A stretch of DNA of 64,000 bases from Pollutibacter soli (lineage in GTDB: Bacteria; Bacteroidota; Bacteroidia; Chitinophagales; Chitinophagaceae). A model generated the notes under the pieces. It made no database searches and was not told the DNA's origin. It saw only the letters and a list, made by a program, of their open reading frames with translations. Where the stretch lies: positions 1 to 64,000 of the forward strand of contig JARJHS010000005.1 in the NCBI GenBank assembly GCA_029269725.1, given 5' to 3'. Shown piece after piece: positions 10,163 through 20,149 of the stretch. Each line of letters starts with the position of its first letter. The first letter of the stretch is position 1. Position numbers and translations under genes: made by a program.

Positions 10163-10645
10163 ATGAAATTGTCAATGTTAGCAATGTTTTTATTTGTGCT
10201 TGGAATGCATACTGCCTCTGCTCAACAGCCAAAGCCGGCACCTACTGCGGCTGAACAGGAAATCATCAATCTCTCAAAAAAGAAATGGAACTGGATGTCT
10301 GAAAAAAATGTCGATTCATTAGGCGTGTTATTTGACGAGAAATCCATGTTCGTCCATATGGGAGGAAGCTGGGGTAAAGTTCAGGAGATTGATGTTATTA
10401 AATCCGGACGTATCCATTATAAAACGGCTACTGTCTACAGCACAATTGTAAATCTTATTGATAATACCGCTATTATTTTAAGTGATATTGATCTCGTCGC
10501 TGCCGTTGGTGGAAATGAAGTAGTCAATCCTTTTATGGTTACAGAAGTTTTTATTAAAGAAAATGGAAAATGGAAAATGGGTTCACTTTCGTTTTCGAGA
10601 CTGATGCGACCTGTTAAGACAGGTACCACACCTGCGCAACAATAA
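10163..10645 (+). CDS. secreted NTF2-like (DUF4440/SnoaL) protein, copy 1
   Basis: A 160-residue protein with a signal peptide ending at ASAQ (residue 20) and a single NTF2-like fold: EQEIINLSKKKWNWMSEKN, a loop with HMGGSW, then a strand-rich half ending in ENGKWKMGSLSFSRL. It is a tandem paralogue of the next gene; the two share EIxNLSxxKWxWM, the VHMxGxW motif and the IIKxGRI segment. The function of this type is unknown; members often sit beside catabolic genes. Confidence 0.85.
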   Translation: MKLSMLAMFLFVLGMHTASAQQPKPAPTAAEQEIINLSKKKWNWMSEKNVDSLGVLFDEKSMFVHMGGSWGKVQEIDVIKSGRIHYKTATVYSTIVNLIDNTAIILSDIDLVAAVGGNEVVNPFMVTEVFIKENGKWKMGSLSFSRLMRPVKTGTTPAQQ

Positions 10646-10670
10646 CATAAACCTTTGAAAAACTTATAAA

Positions 10671-11117
10671 GTGAAAAAAATACTTTTCGGCTTTCTGGTA
10701 ATAATAAGTACACAATTAACATTTGCACAGAACACTACTGAACAGGAAATTAAGAATCTATCTGCGCAAAAGTGGCAATGGATGGCAGATAAAGATGTAG
10801 AAAAACTGGACAAGCTCTTTCACGAAAAATCCAAATTCGTGCATATGAGTGGCACCTGGAGGAAACCGGAAGAAATGGATATTATTAAGACAGGTCGTAT
10901 CTGGTATAAGAAAGCGGATGTTCATGATGTTGCTGTAGAAATTGTTGACGACGTTGCCACAGTCTGGAGTCGGATCACATTAACAGCAGATGTGAGAGGT
11001 AATGATGCAGTAACAGAGTTTACAGTTACCGAGGTTTATAAAAAACAAAATAAGAATTGGCAGCTTTTAGCGCTAACGTTCAGCAGTGTGAGGGACACAC
11101 ATAAGATTGAACATTAA
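10671..11117 (+). CDS. secreted NTF2-like (DUF4440/SnoaL) protein, copy 2
   Basis: A 148-residue paralogue of the preceding gene, 25 bp downstream, starting with GTG (no in-frame ATG nearby). The signal peptide ends near TFAQ (residue 19). The core keeps EIKNLSAQKWQWM, KFVHMSGTW and DIIKTGRIWY. Tandem duplication is the simplest origin. It ends the transcription unit that began with the sugar dehydrogenase: a double-hairpin element follows at 11161-11223. Confidence 0.85.
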   Translation: MKKILFGFLVIISTQLTFAQNTTEQEIKNLSAQKWQWMADKDVEKLDKLFHEKSKFVHMSGTWRKPEEMDIIKTGRIWYKKADVHDVAVEIVDDVATVWSRITLTADVRGNDAVTEFTVTEVYKKQNKNWQLLALTFSSVRDTHKIEH

Positions 11118-11160
11118 GATTCAATTGAAGATGACTTGTAAACATATAAAATGGTAGTTT

Positions 11161-11223
11161 TTTCAACTTTAGTCATACGGTTGAATCAAAAGTTCGACCG
11201 TCGGCTGGGATTTTTATCCCGGC
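11161..11223 (+). terminator. double-hairpin element 3' of the DUF4440 pair (copy B)
   Basis: TCAACTTTAGTCATACGGTT (11162 on) is followed by hairpin 1 (CGGTTGAA/TTCGACCG) and hairpin 2 (GGCTGGGAT/ATCCCGGCC, loop TTTT) and then TTTTCTC. It is homologous to the element at 851-910, with loop and stem changes that keep pairing. The second hairpin plus T-run fits an intrinsic terminator. Confidence 0.65.
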
Positions 11224-11363
11224 CTTTTCTCTTTATTCTGGCTGATGTTGCAATTAGAAATAGACATAAAATCCTTGAGGAAATTCTTTAAAGCAGCAAT
11301 CACAAGCACTATTTAAAATTCAATTTAGAATTTCAATACAAAGTGCTTGAAAATTTATCGAGT

Positions 11364-11819
11364 ATGGCAGTATTCAATTTAAATGTTAATGGAACGAAAC
11401 AAAAGGTCGATGTTGACGGTGCGACTCCTATGCTTTGGGTTTTAAGAGACCAACTAAAGCTAACTGGCACAAAATACGGATGTGGCATTGCACAATGTGG
11501 CGCTTGCACGATTCATCTAAACGGTGTTGCCACGCGTTCTTGCATTTTACCGGTATCCTCAATTGGAAGTAAGGCTATAACGACTATTGAAGGTCTATCT
11601 GAACTTGGTGAACACCCGGTTCAAAAAGCGTGGATCGAACACAATGTTGCACAATGTGGTTATTGCCAAAACGGTCAAATTATGGCAGCAGCTGCTCTGT
11701 TAAAGAATAATTCTAAACCCAGTGAAGAACAAATTGAAACAGCTATGAAAGGTAATATTTGTCGATGTGGAACTTATGTGCGGATTAAAGAGGCGATTAA
11801 ATCAGTCTCGCGAACTTAA
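11364..11819 (+). CDS. molybdenum hydroxylase small subunit, [2Fe-2S] protein (IorA-like), module 1
   Basis: A 151-residue protein with two iron-sulfur domains: a plant-type ferredoxin cluster (Cys40, 45, 48 in [12 protein letters not shown], and Cys60) and a C-terminal helical domain with QCGYCQNGQ and CRCGTY. This is the electron-transfer subunit of two-subunit aldehyde/isoquinoline oxidoreductases. A GTG at 11343 is open in frame, but the ATG at 11364 matches the start of the paralogue at 17311 much better. The Mo subunit follows 54 bp downstream, in the order small then large. Confidence 0.93.
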   Translation: MAVFNLNVNGTKQKVDVDGATPMLWVLRDQLKLTGTKYGCGIAQCGACTIHLNGVATRSCILPVSSIGSKAITTIEGLSELGEHPVQKAWIEHNVAQCGYCQNGQIMAAAALLKNNSKPSEEQIETAMKGNICRCGTYVRIKEAIKSVSRT

Positions 11820-11873
11820 CTTATTCACCTGGTAAATAACTACAGTTCAATTTTATCATTTAACCCGATAGGT

Positions 11874-14105
11874 ATGTCAGTCATTAATACAAAATACGGT
11901 AGGAGATCATTTATTAAAAGTTCTTTTCTTGCCGGAGGCGGCTTGATGCTGGGCTTTAATTCATTGGCCTCGCTAATAACTGAGGGAAGAGCACTTGAGA
12001 CAATACCTGACGAATGGTTTAACATTAATGCATACCTGAAAATAAGTTCTGATGGTGTCTTCACTATCAAAGCACCACATCCGGAATTTGGAACTGATGT
12101 AAGGACTTCTTTGCCTATGATGGTAGCAGAAGAGCTAGACGTGGACTGGAAAAAAGTTGTTGTAGAACAAGCAGACTATAAACCAAGTATTTATGGGAGA
12201 CAGTATACTGGCGGTAGTAGAGGAGTTATGGAAAAATGGGTCCCTCTTCGTACTACTGGCGCTGCCGCAAGGCAAATGTTGATAAAGGCTGCAGCCAAAA
12301 CCTGGGATGTTCCGGAGGCAGAAATTACAACTGAAGGTGGAGTGTTATATCACAAAGCAAGTGGAAAATCTGCGAAGTATGAGGAAATGGCAGCACGAGC
12401 TGCAGAGATACCAGTGCCAGAAAAGGTCGCATTGAAAGATCCGAAAGACTTTAAAATTATTGGGACCTCTCGCGCAAATGTTGATTTAATAAAAATGGTG
12501 ACTGGAAAAGCTCCTTATTCTTCTGATATCAACCGAGAAGGGATGCTTTATGCGATGGTTGTGATTCCACCAGCGTTTGGAATGAAATTGAAATCTTTTG
12601 ATGCTTTATCAGTCAAATCTATGCCTGGTATCAAGGATGTTTTTTCATTCAAAACCTATGAAGATGGATATAAAAGAAATATGTTCGATACAAATGCTTT
12701 CCCTGAACTTGTAGCTATTGTAGGGAATTCAACCTGGGAAGTACTGAATGCAAAAAATAAACTAAAAGTAGAGTGGCAGCCATTTACTGAACAATCCTTT
12801 GTGATGGCAGGATTCCGAGGCGAACAAACTGTTGTAGTTCCACCAGGTCTTGAAAGTTCATCAGATCACAAAGCAAAAATGAAGGATGCGGCGGATAAAC
12901 CAGGACGTCAAATGAGAAAAGATGGGAATCCGGAAGAGGTATTTAAGAACGCAGCAAAAGTAATTGAACGCACATATTCAGCTCCATTTTTACCGCATTA
13001 TATGATGGAGCCTATTACCAGTTTTGCGCATTACACCGATGAAGGACTCTTTGTTGCAGGACCTGTTCAATCTCCGGAAACTACAATTAATACCATTTCA
13101 TCCAGGATAGGCTTGCCACCAGAAAAAATCCATATTGAATTGACACGTATGGGTGGCGGATTCGGAAGACATTTCCACGCCCATTGTCTTACTGAAGCGG
13201 CTGTCATCTCACAAAAAGTTAAAGCTCCGATTAAACTTCAGTACACTCGTGAGGATACCACAAATATGGGTTCATATCGTCCTGCATGTTTAGCTGTTTA
13301 CAGAGCAGCACTTGATAAGGATAATAACCTGATAGCATTCCATGTAAAGGCTGGAGGTGTGCCAGATAACGGATTAAACGCAAATGCATTTCCAGCTGGG
13401 GCTGTAGATAATTATCTGGCAGAAAGTTTTAGCATAGCATCCAATATAACTTCTGGCTGGTTCCGTGCGCCTGGTGATAACTTTATAGGAGGTGTTGAGC
13501 AATCCTTCCTTGATGAAATAGCTGAGGCTGCGGGTAAGGATCCGATAGAATTTCGGCTGGAGCTTTTGAAGAGATCAAAAGAAAAGCCTGTTGGTGCGAG
13601 AGCTGATTATGATGCTTCAAGATATGCAGGTGTACTTGAGCTTGTCCGTGAAAAATCCAACTGGGCGGCAAATAAAAAACGTGGCGTTGCTGCATATTTA
13701 TGTCATAGGGCTTATGCCGCTCACGTGATTGATGTTGTAGTGAAAGATAATGTGTCAAGAGTTCAGAGTGTCTTTTCTGCTGTTGATTGTGGGATTGTGG
13801 TAAATCCGGATTCCGCAACTAATATGGTAGAAGGAAATGTTGTCGATGCTATCGGGCACGCAATGTATGGAGAATTAACTTTTACCAAAGGTAAACCTGA
13901 TAGTTCGAACCTTGGTAAATATCGCTTGATCCGTATGAATGAAGCTCCCAAAAATATTGAAGTACATTTTGTCAAAAATGATATTGCCCCAACAGGCTTA
14001 GGAGAGGGACCTTACCCGTCAGTATTTGGCGCCCTGGCAAACGCTCTATATAAGGCAACGGGCAAACGCTTTTATCATCAACCATTTATTAAGAACAGCT
14101 TTTGA
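11874..14105 (+). CDS. molybdopterin-binding oxidoreductase large subunit (IorB-like), module 1
   Basis: A 743-residue subunit of the xanthine oxidase family carrying molybdopterin cytosine dinucleotide. A Tat signal (GRRSFIKSSFLAGGG, residues 9-23) shows that the folded enzyme is exported, probably with the small subunit carried along. Mo-cofactor motifs: TRMGGGFGRHFHAH, a second binding stretch around GWFRAPGDN, and near the C-terminus GLGEGPYP with the expected catalytic Glu. The domain order (short Ald_Xan_dh_C-like parts split by insertions) matches isoquinoline 1-oxidoreductase beta chains, not classical xanthine dehydrogenase. It hydroxylates N-heterocycles or oxidises aldehydes; the substrate is not known. 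Confidence 0.93.
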   Translation: MSVINTKYGRRSFIKSSFLAGGGLMLGFNSLASLITEGRALETIPDEWFNINAYLKISSDGVFTIKAPHPEFGTDVRTSLPMMVAEELDVDWKKVVVEQADYKPSIYGRQYTGGSRGVMEKWVPLRTTGAAARQMLIKAAAKTWDVPEAEITTEGGVLYHKASGKSAKYEEMAARAAEIPVPEKVALKDPKDFKIIGTSRANVDLIKMVTGKAPYSSDINREGMLYAMVVIPPAFGMKLKSFDALSVKSMPGIKDVFSFKTYEDGYKRNMFDTNAFPELVAIVGNSTWEVLNAKNKLKVEWQPFTEQSFVMAGFRGEQTVVVPPGLESSSDHKAKMKDAADKPGRQMRKDGNPEEVFKNAAKVIERTYSAPFLPHYMMEPITSFAHYTDEGLFVAGPVQSPETTINTISSRIGLPPEKIHIELTRMGGGFGRHFHAHCLTEAAVISQKVKAPIKLQYTREDTTNMGSYRPACLAVYRAALDKDNNLIAFHVKAGGVPDNGLNANAFPAGAVDNYLAESFSIASNITSGWFRAPGDNFIGGVEQSFLDEIAEAAGKDPIEFRLELLKRSKEKPVGARADYDASRYAGVLELVREKSNWAANKKRGVAAYLCHRAYAAHVIDVVVKDNVSRVQSVFSAVDCGIVVNPDSATNMVEGNVVDAIGHAMYGELTFTKGKPDSSNLGKYRLIRMNEAPKNIEVHFVKNDIAPTGLGEGPYPSVFGALANALYKATGKRFYHQPFIKNSF

Positions 14106-14144
14106 TAAGTAGTCTAGCTATAGTACACATAATTTAAATTTGAT

Positions 14145-14762
14145 ATGGTTAAAGTAATTCCTATTTTTTTCTATTTCATTTCCTTGGGTTCTGGTAGCCT
14201 CTTGAAATGTTCTGGGTTAAAATCTGAAGAATACCTGCATGCGGATAAAATTCTGATTGTGTATTTATCAAGAACCAATAACACAAAAGCAGTCGCTGAA
14301 ATAATTCATAAAAATACGGGTGGGGATTTAGTTGCATTGGAATTAGCAACACCTTATCCGGAAAACTACAGAGCGACTGTGCAACAGGTAGTTGAAGAAA
14401 ATGAATCGGGATATCTACCGCCATTAAAAACAAAAATTGACGACATTCAGAGATATGATATTGTATTTGTCGGTTTCCCAACCTGGGGAATGAAATTACC
14501 GCCACCGATGAAAACGTTTTTGAAGCAGTACAATTTAAGCGGTAAGAAAGTAATACCTTTTAATACCAACGGTGGATATGGCATCGGAACAAGCTTTCAG
14601 ACTGTAAAAGAACTCTGTCCTGCGAGTGAAATTCCGGAGGGATTTTCCATGAAGGGGGGAGAAGAAGTATATGGTAAGCTCCTGGTGATAAAGGACGATA
14701 AAGCCGTTGAAGCAGAAGCAGAAGTCGTCAGCTGGCTGAAGAAAATTAAAATATTGAAATAG
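14145..14762 (+). CDS. flavodoxin-like protein, probably exported
   Basis: A 205-residue protein with a hydrophobic N-terminus (residues 4-20, then Cys22) and a flavodoxin fold: FMN phosphate loop SRTNNTKAVAE, the GFPTWGMKLPPPM loop, and FNTNGGYGIG. Similar flavodoxins (PF12682) are small FMN electron carriers. The gene lies 39 bp after the first Mo subunit and before the second Mo module, so it may accept electrons from these hydroxylases. The N-terminal segment looks like a signal or anchor, although Leu-Leu-Lys-Cys is not a standard lipobox. Confidence 0.82.
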   Translation: MVKVIPIFFYFISLGSGSLLKCSGLKSEEYLHADKILIVYLSRTNNTKAVAEIIHKNTGGDLVALELATPYPENYRATVQQVVEENESGYLPPLKTKIDDIQRYDIVFVGFPTWGMKLPPPMKTFLKQYNLSGKKVIPFNTNGGYGIGTSFQTVKELCPASEIPEGFSMKGGEEVYGKLLVIKDDKAVEAEAEVVSWLKKIKILK

Positions 14763-14914
14763 ATATCACGGAGTGAACCTGCAATGGCACAATTTTGTAG
14801 TGATGAAGCAGTATCTTACTAAATGCGCTTAACCAGGAGGGATTAGACCAAGGTTGACCGATATTAATCTTCAGTTTTGACTTTGATATACGCAAAAAAA
14901 TAAATTCCCGAATA

Positions 14915-17251
14915 ATGGAAAAACAGGACGCCTTACACAGCAGAAGATCTTTTCTGAAATCTTCATTGTTATCCGGTGGTGGCTTGATGATCAGCTTTAG
15001 CGCATTGGCTGAATTTCTGCCATCGAAAAAGTTGGCTGGTCCGGGAATGCCTGATCAGTGGTTTGAACTCACCGGGTATATAAAAATCACTCCGGATAAT
15101 GTTATAAAAATTCTCAATCCCAATCCGGAATTCGGACAAAATGTAATGACTTCTCTTCCGATGATCGTTGCAGAAGAATTGGAAGCGGATTGGAAGAAGG
15201 TGGTGGTTGAAATGGGGCCTCACGATAGCGTGAAATTAGGTTCGCAATTTACCGGCGGAAGTAATTCGGTCAGGATGTATTGGAAACCTTTGCGCGACGC
15301 AGGAGCAGCCGCACGGGTGATGCTGACTGAAGCAGCAGCACAAACCTGGAATGTACCCGCGGCAGAAATTACTGCAAAATCCGGAATGCTTTATCATGAG
15401 AAAAGCGGAAAATCCGGTACTTATGGTGAGTTTGCATCAAAAGCCGCAGCCATACCTGTTCCGAAAGGAGTAAAGCTGAAAGAGGTAAAAAGTTTTAATG
15501 TAGTTGGTAGCTCACAAAAAAATGTGGAGGGACTGAAGATTGTAACTGGTAAACCATTATTTGGTTTGGATTATTACAAAGAAGGCATGAAGATCGCCAT
15601 GATTCATCACCCGCCTGCCTTCGGGATGAAACTGAAATCATTTGATGCATCGGAGGCGTCAAAAATGCCGGGCATCACAGATGTGTTCAGTTTAAAATTG
15701 TATGAAGATGGTTTTGAACAGGCGGGGTTTGATACCAGGACATTCAATGACATCCTGGTGGTGGTTGGTAAAACAACATGGGACGTGATGAATGCAAGAA
15801 AGAAATTGAGTGTGCAATGGGAGCCGATTGCAGATACAAAAGAAACCATCAGGGGCTTCAGAGGGAAACAGGAAGTGGTTGTACCTGCAGGTTTGGAAAC
15901 TACCGAATCTCAATATGCAAAAATGCAGGAAAGGGCAAAAGAACCAGCAACGGTTTTGCGAAAAGATGGTGATCCTGAAACCGCGTTCAAAAACGCGGCT
16001 ACAATTATTGAACGTACATATACAGCTCCATTCCTTGCACATAATACAATGGAGCCGATGAATTTCTTTGCTGATGTAACAGATGAAAAGGCCCTGGTAG
16101 TTGGACCTCAGCAAGCCCCGGGTTGGTCTGAACCTACCCTGGCAAAGCTGATAGGCCTGCCGGCTGAAAAGATTGAAATTCAGATGACCCGCATGGGTGG
16201 TGGTTTTGGTCGCAGAGCTTATGCACATTACATGTTTGAAGCCGCACTTATTTCTAAAAAAATAAAGGCGCCTGTCAAATTGATCTACAGCCGTGAAGAT
16301 GATATGACCTATGGTATCTACCGGCCAATGTATATCGCAACCTATCGCGCAGCCCTGGACGCGAATAAAAATCTGATTGGCTTTCATGTAAAAGGAGGTG
16401 GTATTCCTGAACATGCAATTCATGCAAACAGATTTCCTGCAGGAGCAGTTGACAATTATCTCGCAGAAGGGTGGGAACTGCCATCAAATATTACTATCGG
16501 TGCATTCAGGGCCCCGCGATCAAACTTCAATGCGGCAGCAGAGCAATCTTTCCTTGATGAATTAGCAGAGGCAATGGGCAAGGATCCGATTGATTTCAGG
16601 TTGGAACTGCTGAAAAGAGCAAAGGAAAATCCAGTCGGAAAAAACAATGAATACAGCGCAGACAGGTATGCAGCTGTTCTGGAATTGGTAAAAGAGAAAT
16701 CCGGATGGAATAAAACAGAGAATAAAAAATACAACCGTGGTGTTGCGGCTTATTTCTGCCATAACTCTTATGCGGCTCATGTAGTAGATATGGTGAAAAG
16801 AGATGGTCAGCCATATGTCGAACGTGTGTATAGCGCAATTGATTGCGGTATTGTGATCAATCCTGAATCAGCAAAAAATATGGTGATGGGTGCCGTTGTT
16901 GATGGAATTGGTAATTCATTCTATGGTGGATTAACACTAAAGGATGGTGCACCGGAACAAAATAACCTGAACCGCTACCGCATTATCAGGATGCGGGAAG
17001 CACCACAAATTGTCGATGTAAGTTTTGTTGAAAACGGGATCGATCCAACAGGATTAGGCGAACCGCCTTTCCCACCGGTATTTGGAGCAGTGGCAAATGC
17101 AGTATATAAAACCACCGGGAAGCGCGTGTATAATCAGCCCTATTTCAACAGTACTATCAGTGAAAAATTTGGTGTTGCTGAAAAAAATACAAAACAACAG
17201 GGCGACAAAAAATTGCCGCAACCAAAAATTAAAAAAGGTCGGACGCCGTAG
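14915..17251 (+). CDS. molybdopterin-binding oxidoreductase large subunit (IorB-like), module 2
   Basis: A 778-residue paralogue of the 11874 gene with the same layout: Tat signal (SRRSFLKSSLLSGGG), TRMGGGFGRRAYAHY, GAFRAPRSN and the catalytic-Glu segment GLGEPPFPPVFGA. The two proteins align along nearly their whole length. This copy has a longer, Lys-rich C-terminal tail. Gene order is reversed relative to module 1: the large subunit comes first and its 2Fe-2S partner follows 59 bp later. The duplication suggests two related substrates or two expression conditions. Confidence 0.93.
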   Translation: MEKQDALHSRRSFLKSSLLSGGGLMISFSALAEFLPSKKLAGPGMPDQWFELTGYIKITPDNVIKILNPNPEFGQNVMTSLPMIVAEELEADWKKVVVEMGPHDSVKLGSQFTGGSNSVRMYWKPLRDAGAAARVMLTEAAAQTWNVPAAEITAKSGMLYHEKSGKSGTYGEFASKAAAIPVPKGVKLKEVKSFNVVGSSQKNVEGLKIVTGKPLFGLDYYKEGMKIAMIHHPPAFGMKLKSFDASEASKMPGITDVFSLKLYEDGFEQAGFDTRTFNDILVVVGKTTWDVMNARKKLSVQWEPIADTKETIRGFRGKQEVVVPAGLETTESQYAKMQERAKEPATVLRKDGDPETAFKNAATIIERTYTAPFLAHNTMEPMNFFADVTDEKALVVGPQQAPGWSEPTLAKLIGLPAEKIEIQMTRMGGGFGRRAYAHYMFEAALISKKIKAPVKLIYSREDDMTYGIYRPMYIATYRAALDANKNLIGFHVKGGGIPEHAIHANRFPAGAVDNYLAEGWELPSNITIGAFRAPRSNFNAAAEQSFLDELAEAMGKDPIDFRLELLKRAKENPVGKNNEYSADRYAAVLELVKEKSGWNKTENKKYNRGVAAYFCHNSYAAHVVDMVKRDGQPYVERVYSAIDCGIVINPESAKNMVMGAVVDGIGNSFYGGLTLKDGAPEQNNLNRYRIIRMREAPQIVDVSFVENGIDPTGLGEPPFPPVFGAVANAVYKTTGKRVYNQPYFNSTISEKFGVAEKNTKQQGDKKLPQPKIKKGRTP

Positions 17252-17310
17252 ACATCATGTGAACGTTTTCTTATAAAATTTCATTACCAGGTTTTAATAA
17301 ATAACAACTC

Positions 17311-17781
17311 ATGATCTCCTTAAAAATAAATCAGAAGCAATACGATGTTGATGTTAACCCGGACATGCCATTGTTGTGGGTGCTTAGAGATGTACTCCAG
17401 ATGCCAGGTACAAAATACGGATGCGGTGTTGCCTCCTGCGGTGCTTGCACGGTGCATTTGAATGGTGATGCAGTTCGTTCATGCGTAACAAAAATCAGTC
17501 GCGCAGCAAACCAGGAAGTAGTAACAATTGAAGGACTATCTCCAAACGGAGATCATCCGCTTCAAAAAGCCTGGTTGGAAGCAGATGTACCGCAATGCGG
17601 ATATTGTCAGTCAGGACAGATCATGTCGGCGGCAGTATTGTTGCGTGAAAAACCAGATCCGACAGACCAGGATATTGATGATGCTATGAACGGTAATCTG
17701 TGTCGTTGCGGAACTTATCTGCTGATCCGCAAAGCGATCCACCTGGCTGCTGATATGCAAAAGCAAGGTGCTAAAATATAA
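17311..17781 (+). CDS. molybdenum hydroxylase small subunit, [2Fe-2S] protein (IorA-like), module 2
   Basis: A 156-residue paralogue of the 11364 gene: Cys38, 43, 46 and 58 for the ferredoxin-type cluster and QCGYCQSGQ plus CRCGTY for the second cluster. The ATG at 17311 begins directly with the ferredoxin fold. It follows its Mo subunit and precedes the c-type heme protein by 36 bp, which gives a path from Mo to 2Fe-2S to heme. Confidence 0.94.
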   Translation: MISLKINQKQYDVDVNPDMPLLWVLRDVLQMPGTKYGCGVASCGACTVHLNGDAVRSCVTKISRAANQEVVTIEGLSPNGDHPLQKAWLEADVPQCGYCQSGQIMSAAVLLREKPDPTDQDIDDAMNGNLCRCGTYLLIRKAIHLAADMQKQGAKI

Positions 17782-17817
17782 TCGTCTCCAGATTTTTTCC
17801 AAACAAAATGAAATCAG

Positions 17818-18444
17818 ATGAAAAATGTCAAAAGCCCGCTATCAAAAGCTTTCGTGATTGTTATAAGCCTGATTTTATTTATTGGGATGAGCGCTTTTTT
17901 ATTGGAGCCGGCTTCTTCAACAACTGGTAATGAATACCTTGGATACAAAGCGAAAGACAGCGCAGCTTCCGTAAAAGCATTTGCTGACGTATACCGTGTA
18001 TTAATGAGTCCACGTTGCATGAACTGTCATCCCGCAGGCGAAGTGCCGCTACAGGGAGATGATAGTCATATTCACCAGATGCTTCCCAAAAGAGGCAAGG
18101 ATGGAAACGGTATTTATGCCATGAAATGTAAAAACTGTCATCAACCATCAAATACACCTGGATTAAATACACCTCCCGGTAATCCTAAATGGGCATTACC
18201 ACCAGCAGATATGAAAATGGTGTTTGAAGGTAAATCTGCCCGAGAGCTGGCTCAGCAAATCCTGGATATAAAAAGAAACGGGCACAAGACGAAGGAAATG
18301 CTCATCGAACATGCGCGTGACACACTTGTGAAAGCAGCATGGGATATGGGAGAAGGAAGAAAACCTCCGCCGTTGACTTATTCTCAATTTGTGAAAGCCT
18401 GGGATACCTGGATCAATACAGGCGGTTATGCACCCAGGAAATAA
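17818..18444 (+). CDS. membrane-anchored di-heme c-type protein (Mo hydroxylase electron acceptor)
   Basis: A 208-residue protein with one N-terminal transmembrane/signal segment (residues 10-29) and two CxxCH heme motifs, CMNCH at 67-71 and CKNCH at 104-108. Further His and Met residues in the C-terminal half could be axial ligands. Proteins of this layout are found next to IorAB-type genes and are often labelled isoquinoline 1-oxidoreductase subunit. It likely takes electrons from module 2 and passes them to the respiratory chain. Confidence 0.85.
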   Translation: MKNVKSPLSKAFVIVISLILFIGMSAFLLEPASSTTGNEYLGYKAKDSAASVKAFADVYRVLMSPRCMNCHPAGEVPLQGDDSHIHQMLPKRGKDGNGIYAMKCKNCHQPSNTPGLNTPPGNPKWALPPADMKMVFEGKSARELAQQILDIKRNGHKTKEMLIEHARDTLVKAAWDMGEGRKPPPLTYSQFVKAWDTWINTGGYAPRK

Positions 18445-19017
18445 GTAGTAAAAAGTTGGTGCGAAAGGTTCTTCATAACATTAGGTAATTTATGCGATAA
18501 TTCAATCTTGATTTGGGGTGGGCCTAATTGTTTTTTGTAGTTCAATTTCTGCATGTATAATTTCCCGTATTCTTTCCGTTATTACCGGCTTCCCGTCTAC
18601 CTCTGAATAATATCATCCTTGTTGCTATTAAATAGACGTAGTCGGGAAGGCGGCAAGAGCGCCTGACCGACTAAACGAAGTGACGGCGGGGGAATGAAGA
18701 AACGGTAAATAAATTCCCTAATCACATCAAGTAAATCCAGATGCAAAGCGACTCATCGGTCTAACTACCTAATCCTACGTTCTTCATTCAGCCTACCCGC
18801 AATATTCACTTCGGATTTTGCGATATTCAAACCGCACTGGATATTCATTCTCTTGACATAGTATACGATTACACTATCAGTCTCCACGGGATATCGGTAA
18901 TATTGGTAGAGAAAGCCGGAATTCATATAATTGATAGTTTTCCAGATTGACAGATTTTTGCAGAGTACAAATGTCCTTTTCGAAATCGGCGATCGCGATA
19001 ATAAAATTGAATTCTGC
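18445..19017. other. intergenic region before the esterase lipoprotein
   Basis: No supported gene. Contains GC-rich patches near 18645-18690 (GCGCCTGACCGACTAAACG) resembling part of the sequence near 25410 (CGCCTGACCGACTCAC), probably an interspersed repeat. An in-frame extension upstream of the next gene to 18931 is open but lacks a signal-peptide-like start. Confidence 0.4.
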
Positions 19018-20103
19018 ATGAAACATTCCCAACGAAAAATAGATTTTCTTCTTGCAGCCGTCATCGCACTACTTGGCACATCATGTGGTGTATCTAAAAA
19101 AAATGCAAATAAGGAGGCACTTACAATCATCGAACAGGGAAGTTTTACAGTAGGCGGTACAATAATAACTAACCCCGGAACTTTTGATCCATATAAGCCA
19201 ACACCGGAAGGCCAAACCTATCGCGGTGATCACGCGTATCTTTTTTACCAGGTTCCTGTTAATGCAAGAAAATATCCGCTGGTCATGTGGCATGGTATCG
19301 GTCAGTTTTCAAAAACCTGGGAAACAACACCGGACGGACGCGAAGGTTACCAGAATATATTTTTACGTCGCAGGTTTGGCGTGTACATAATGGACCAGCC
19401 CAGGAGAGGAGATGCAGGAAGAAGTACAGTAGGCGGCACTGTTAACCCTAACCCCGACGAGCAGCAATGGTTTGGTGTGTTTCGCGTAGGTATATGGCCT
19501 AACTATTTTGAAGGTGTACAATTTGCACGCGATACAAATACATTGAATCAGTATTTCCGTTCGATGGTACCTAATATCGGACCAATCGATATTAATGTCA
19601 ATGCTGAAGCAGCATCAGCATTGTTTAATAAAATTGGCCCCGCAATTCTTGTTACGCATTCACACTCCGGTGGAATGGGATGGTTGACGGTTACTAAAAA
19701 TCAAAATGTAAAAGGGGTTGTTTCTTATGAACCTGGCAGCGGTTTTCTTTTTCCCGAAGGAGAAGTACCGGCGCCCATTGAAAGTTCTGGTGGCACGCTG
19801 GCTGCAGTACCAGTTCCCATGTCGGATTTTATGAAACTCACAAAAATTCCGATCATTATTTACTACGGAGATAATATTCCTGATAAGCCTTCTCCGAATG
19901 GTGGTGCAGATGGATGGCGCGCAAGACTGGCGATGGCAAGGCTTTGGCGTGATGCAGTAAACAAACACGGTGGTGATGTAACTGTTGTTCATCTCCCGGA
20001 AATAGGAATCAAAGGCAATACGCATTTTCCATTTTCTGACCTGAACAATATTCAGATTGCAGACTTGATGTCTGCATTTCTTAAGGAAAAGAAGTTGGAT
20101 TAA
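19018..20103 (+). CDS. alpha/beta hydrolase lipoprotein
   Basis: A 361-residue protein when started at the ATG at 19018, which places a lipoprotein signal (LLGTSC, Cys near residue 23) at the N-terminus; the longer frame from 18931 would bury it. Hydrolase signatures: LVMWHGIGQFSKTW for the oxyanion loop, VYIMDQPRRGDAG after strand 4, and THSHSGGMG as nucleophile elbow with Ser. The acid and His are probably in YYGDNIP and KGNTHFPFSD. It is an esterase-type enzyme on the periplasmic face of a membrane, 46 bp before the PQQ alcohol dehydrogenase, and may supply it with an alcohol. Confidence 0.85.
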   Translation: MKHSQRKIDFLLAAVIALLGTSCGVSKKNANKEALTIIEQGSFTVGGTIITNPGTFDPYKPTPEGQTYRGDHAYLFYQVPVNARKYPLVMWHGIGQFSKTWETTPDGREGYQNIFLRRRFGVYIMDQPRRGDAGRSTVGGTVNPNPDEQQWFGVFRVGIWPNYFEGVQFARDTNTLNQYFRSMVPNIGPIDINVNAEAASALFNKIGPAILVTHSHSGGMGWLTVTKNQNVKGVVSYEPGSGFLFPEGEVPAPIESSGGTLAAVPVPMSDFMKLTKIPIIIYYGDNIPDKPSPNGGADGWRARLAMARLWRDAVNKHGGDVTVVHLPEIGIKGNTHFPFSDLNNIQIADLMSAFLKEKKLD

Positions 20104-20149
20104 TTTATCAGCTGCTATTCCAACATTATAATAATTACAAACAGAAAAC

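Noticed and set aside
15692-16423. 243-codon antisense frame within Mo hydroxylase module 2
   Set aside because: A shadow of a well-supported gene on the other strand, rich in Cys, His and Phe as expected from antisense reading.
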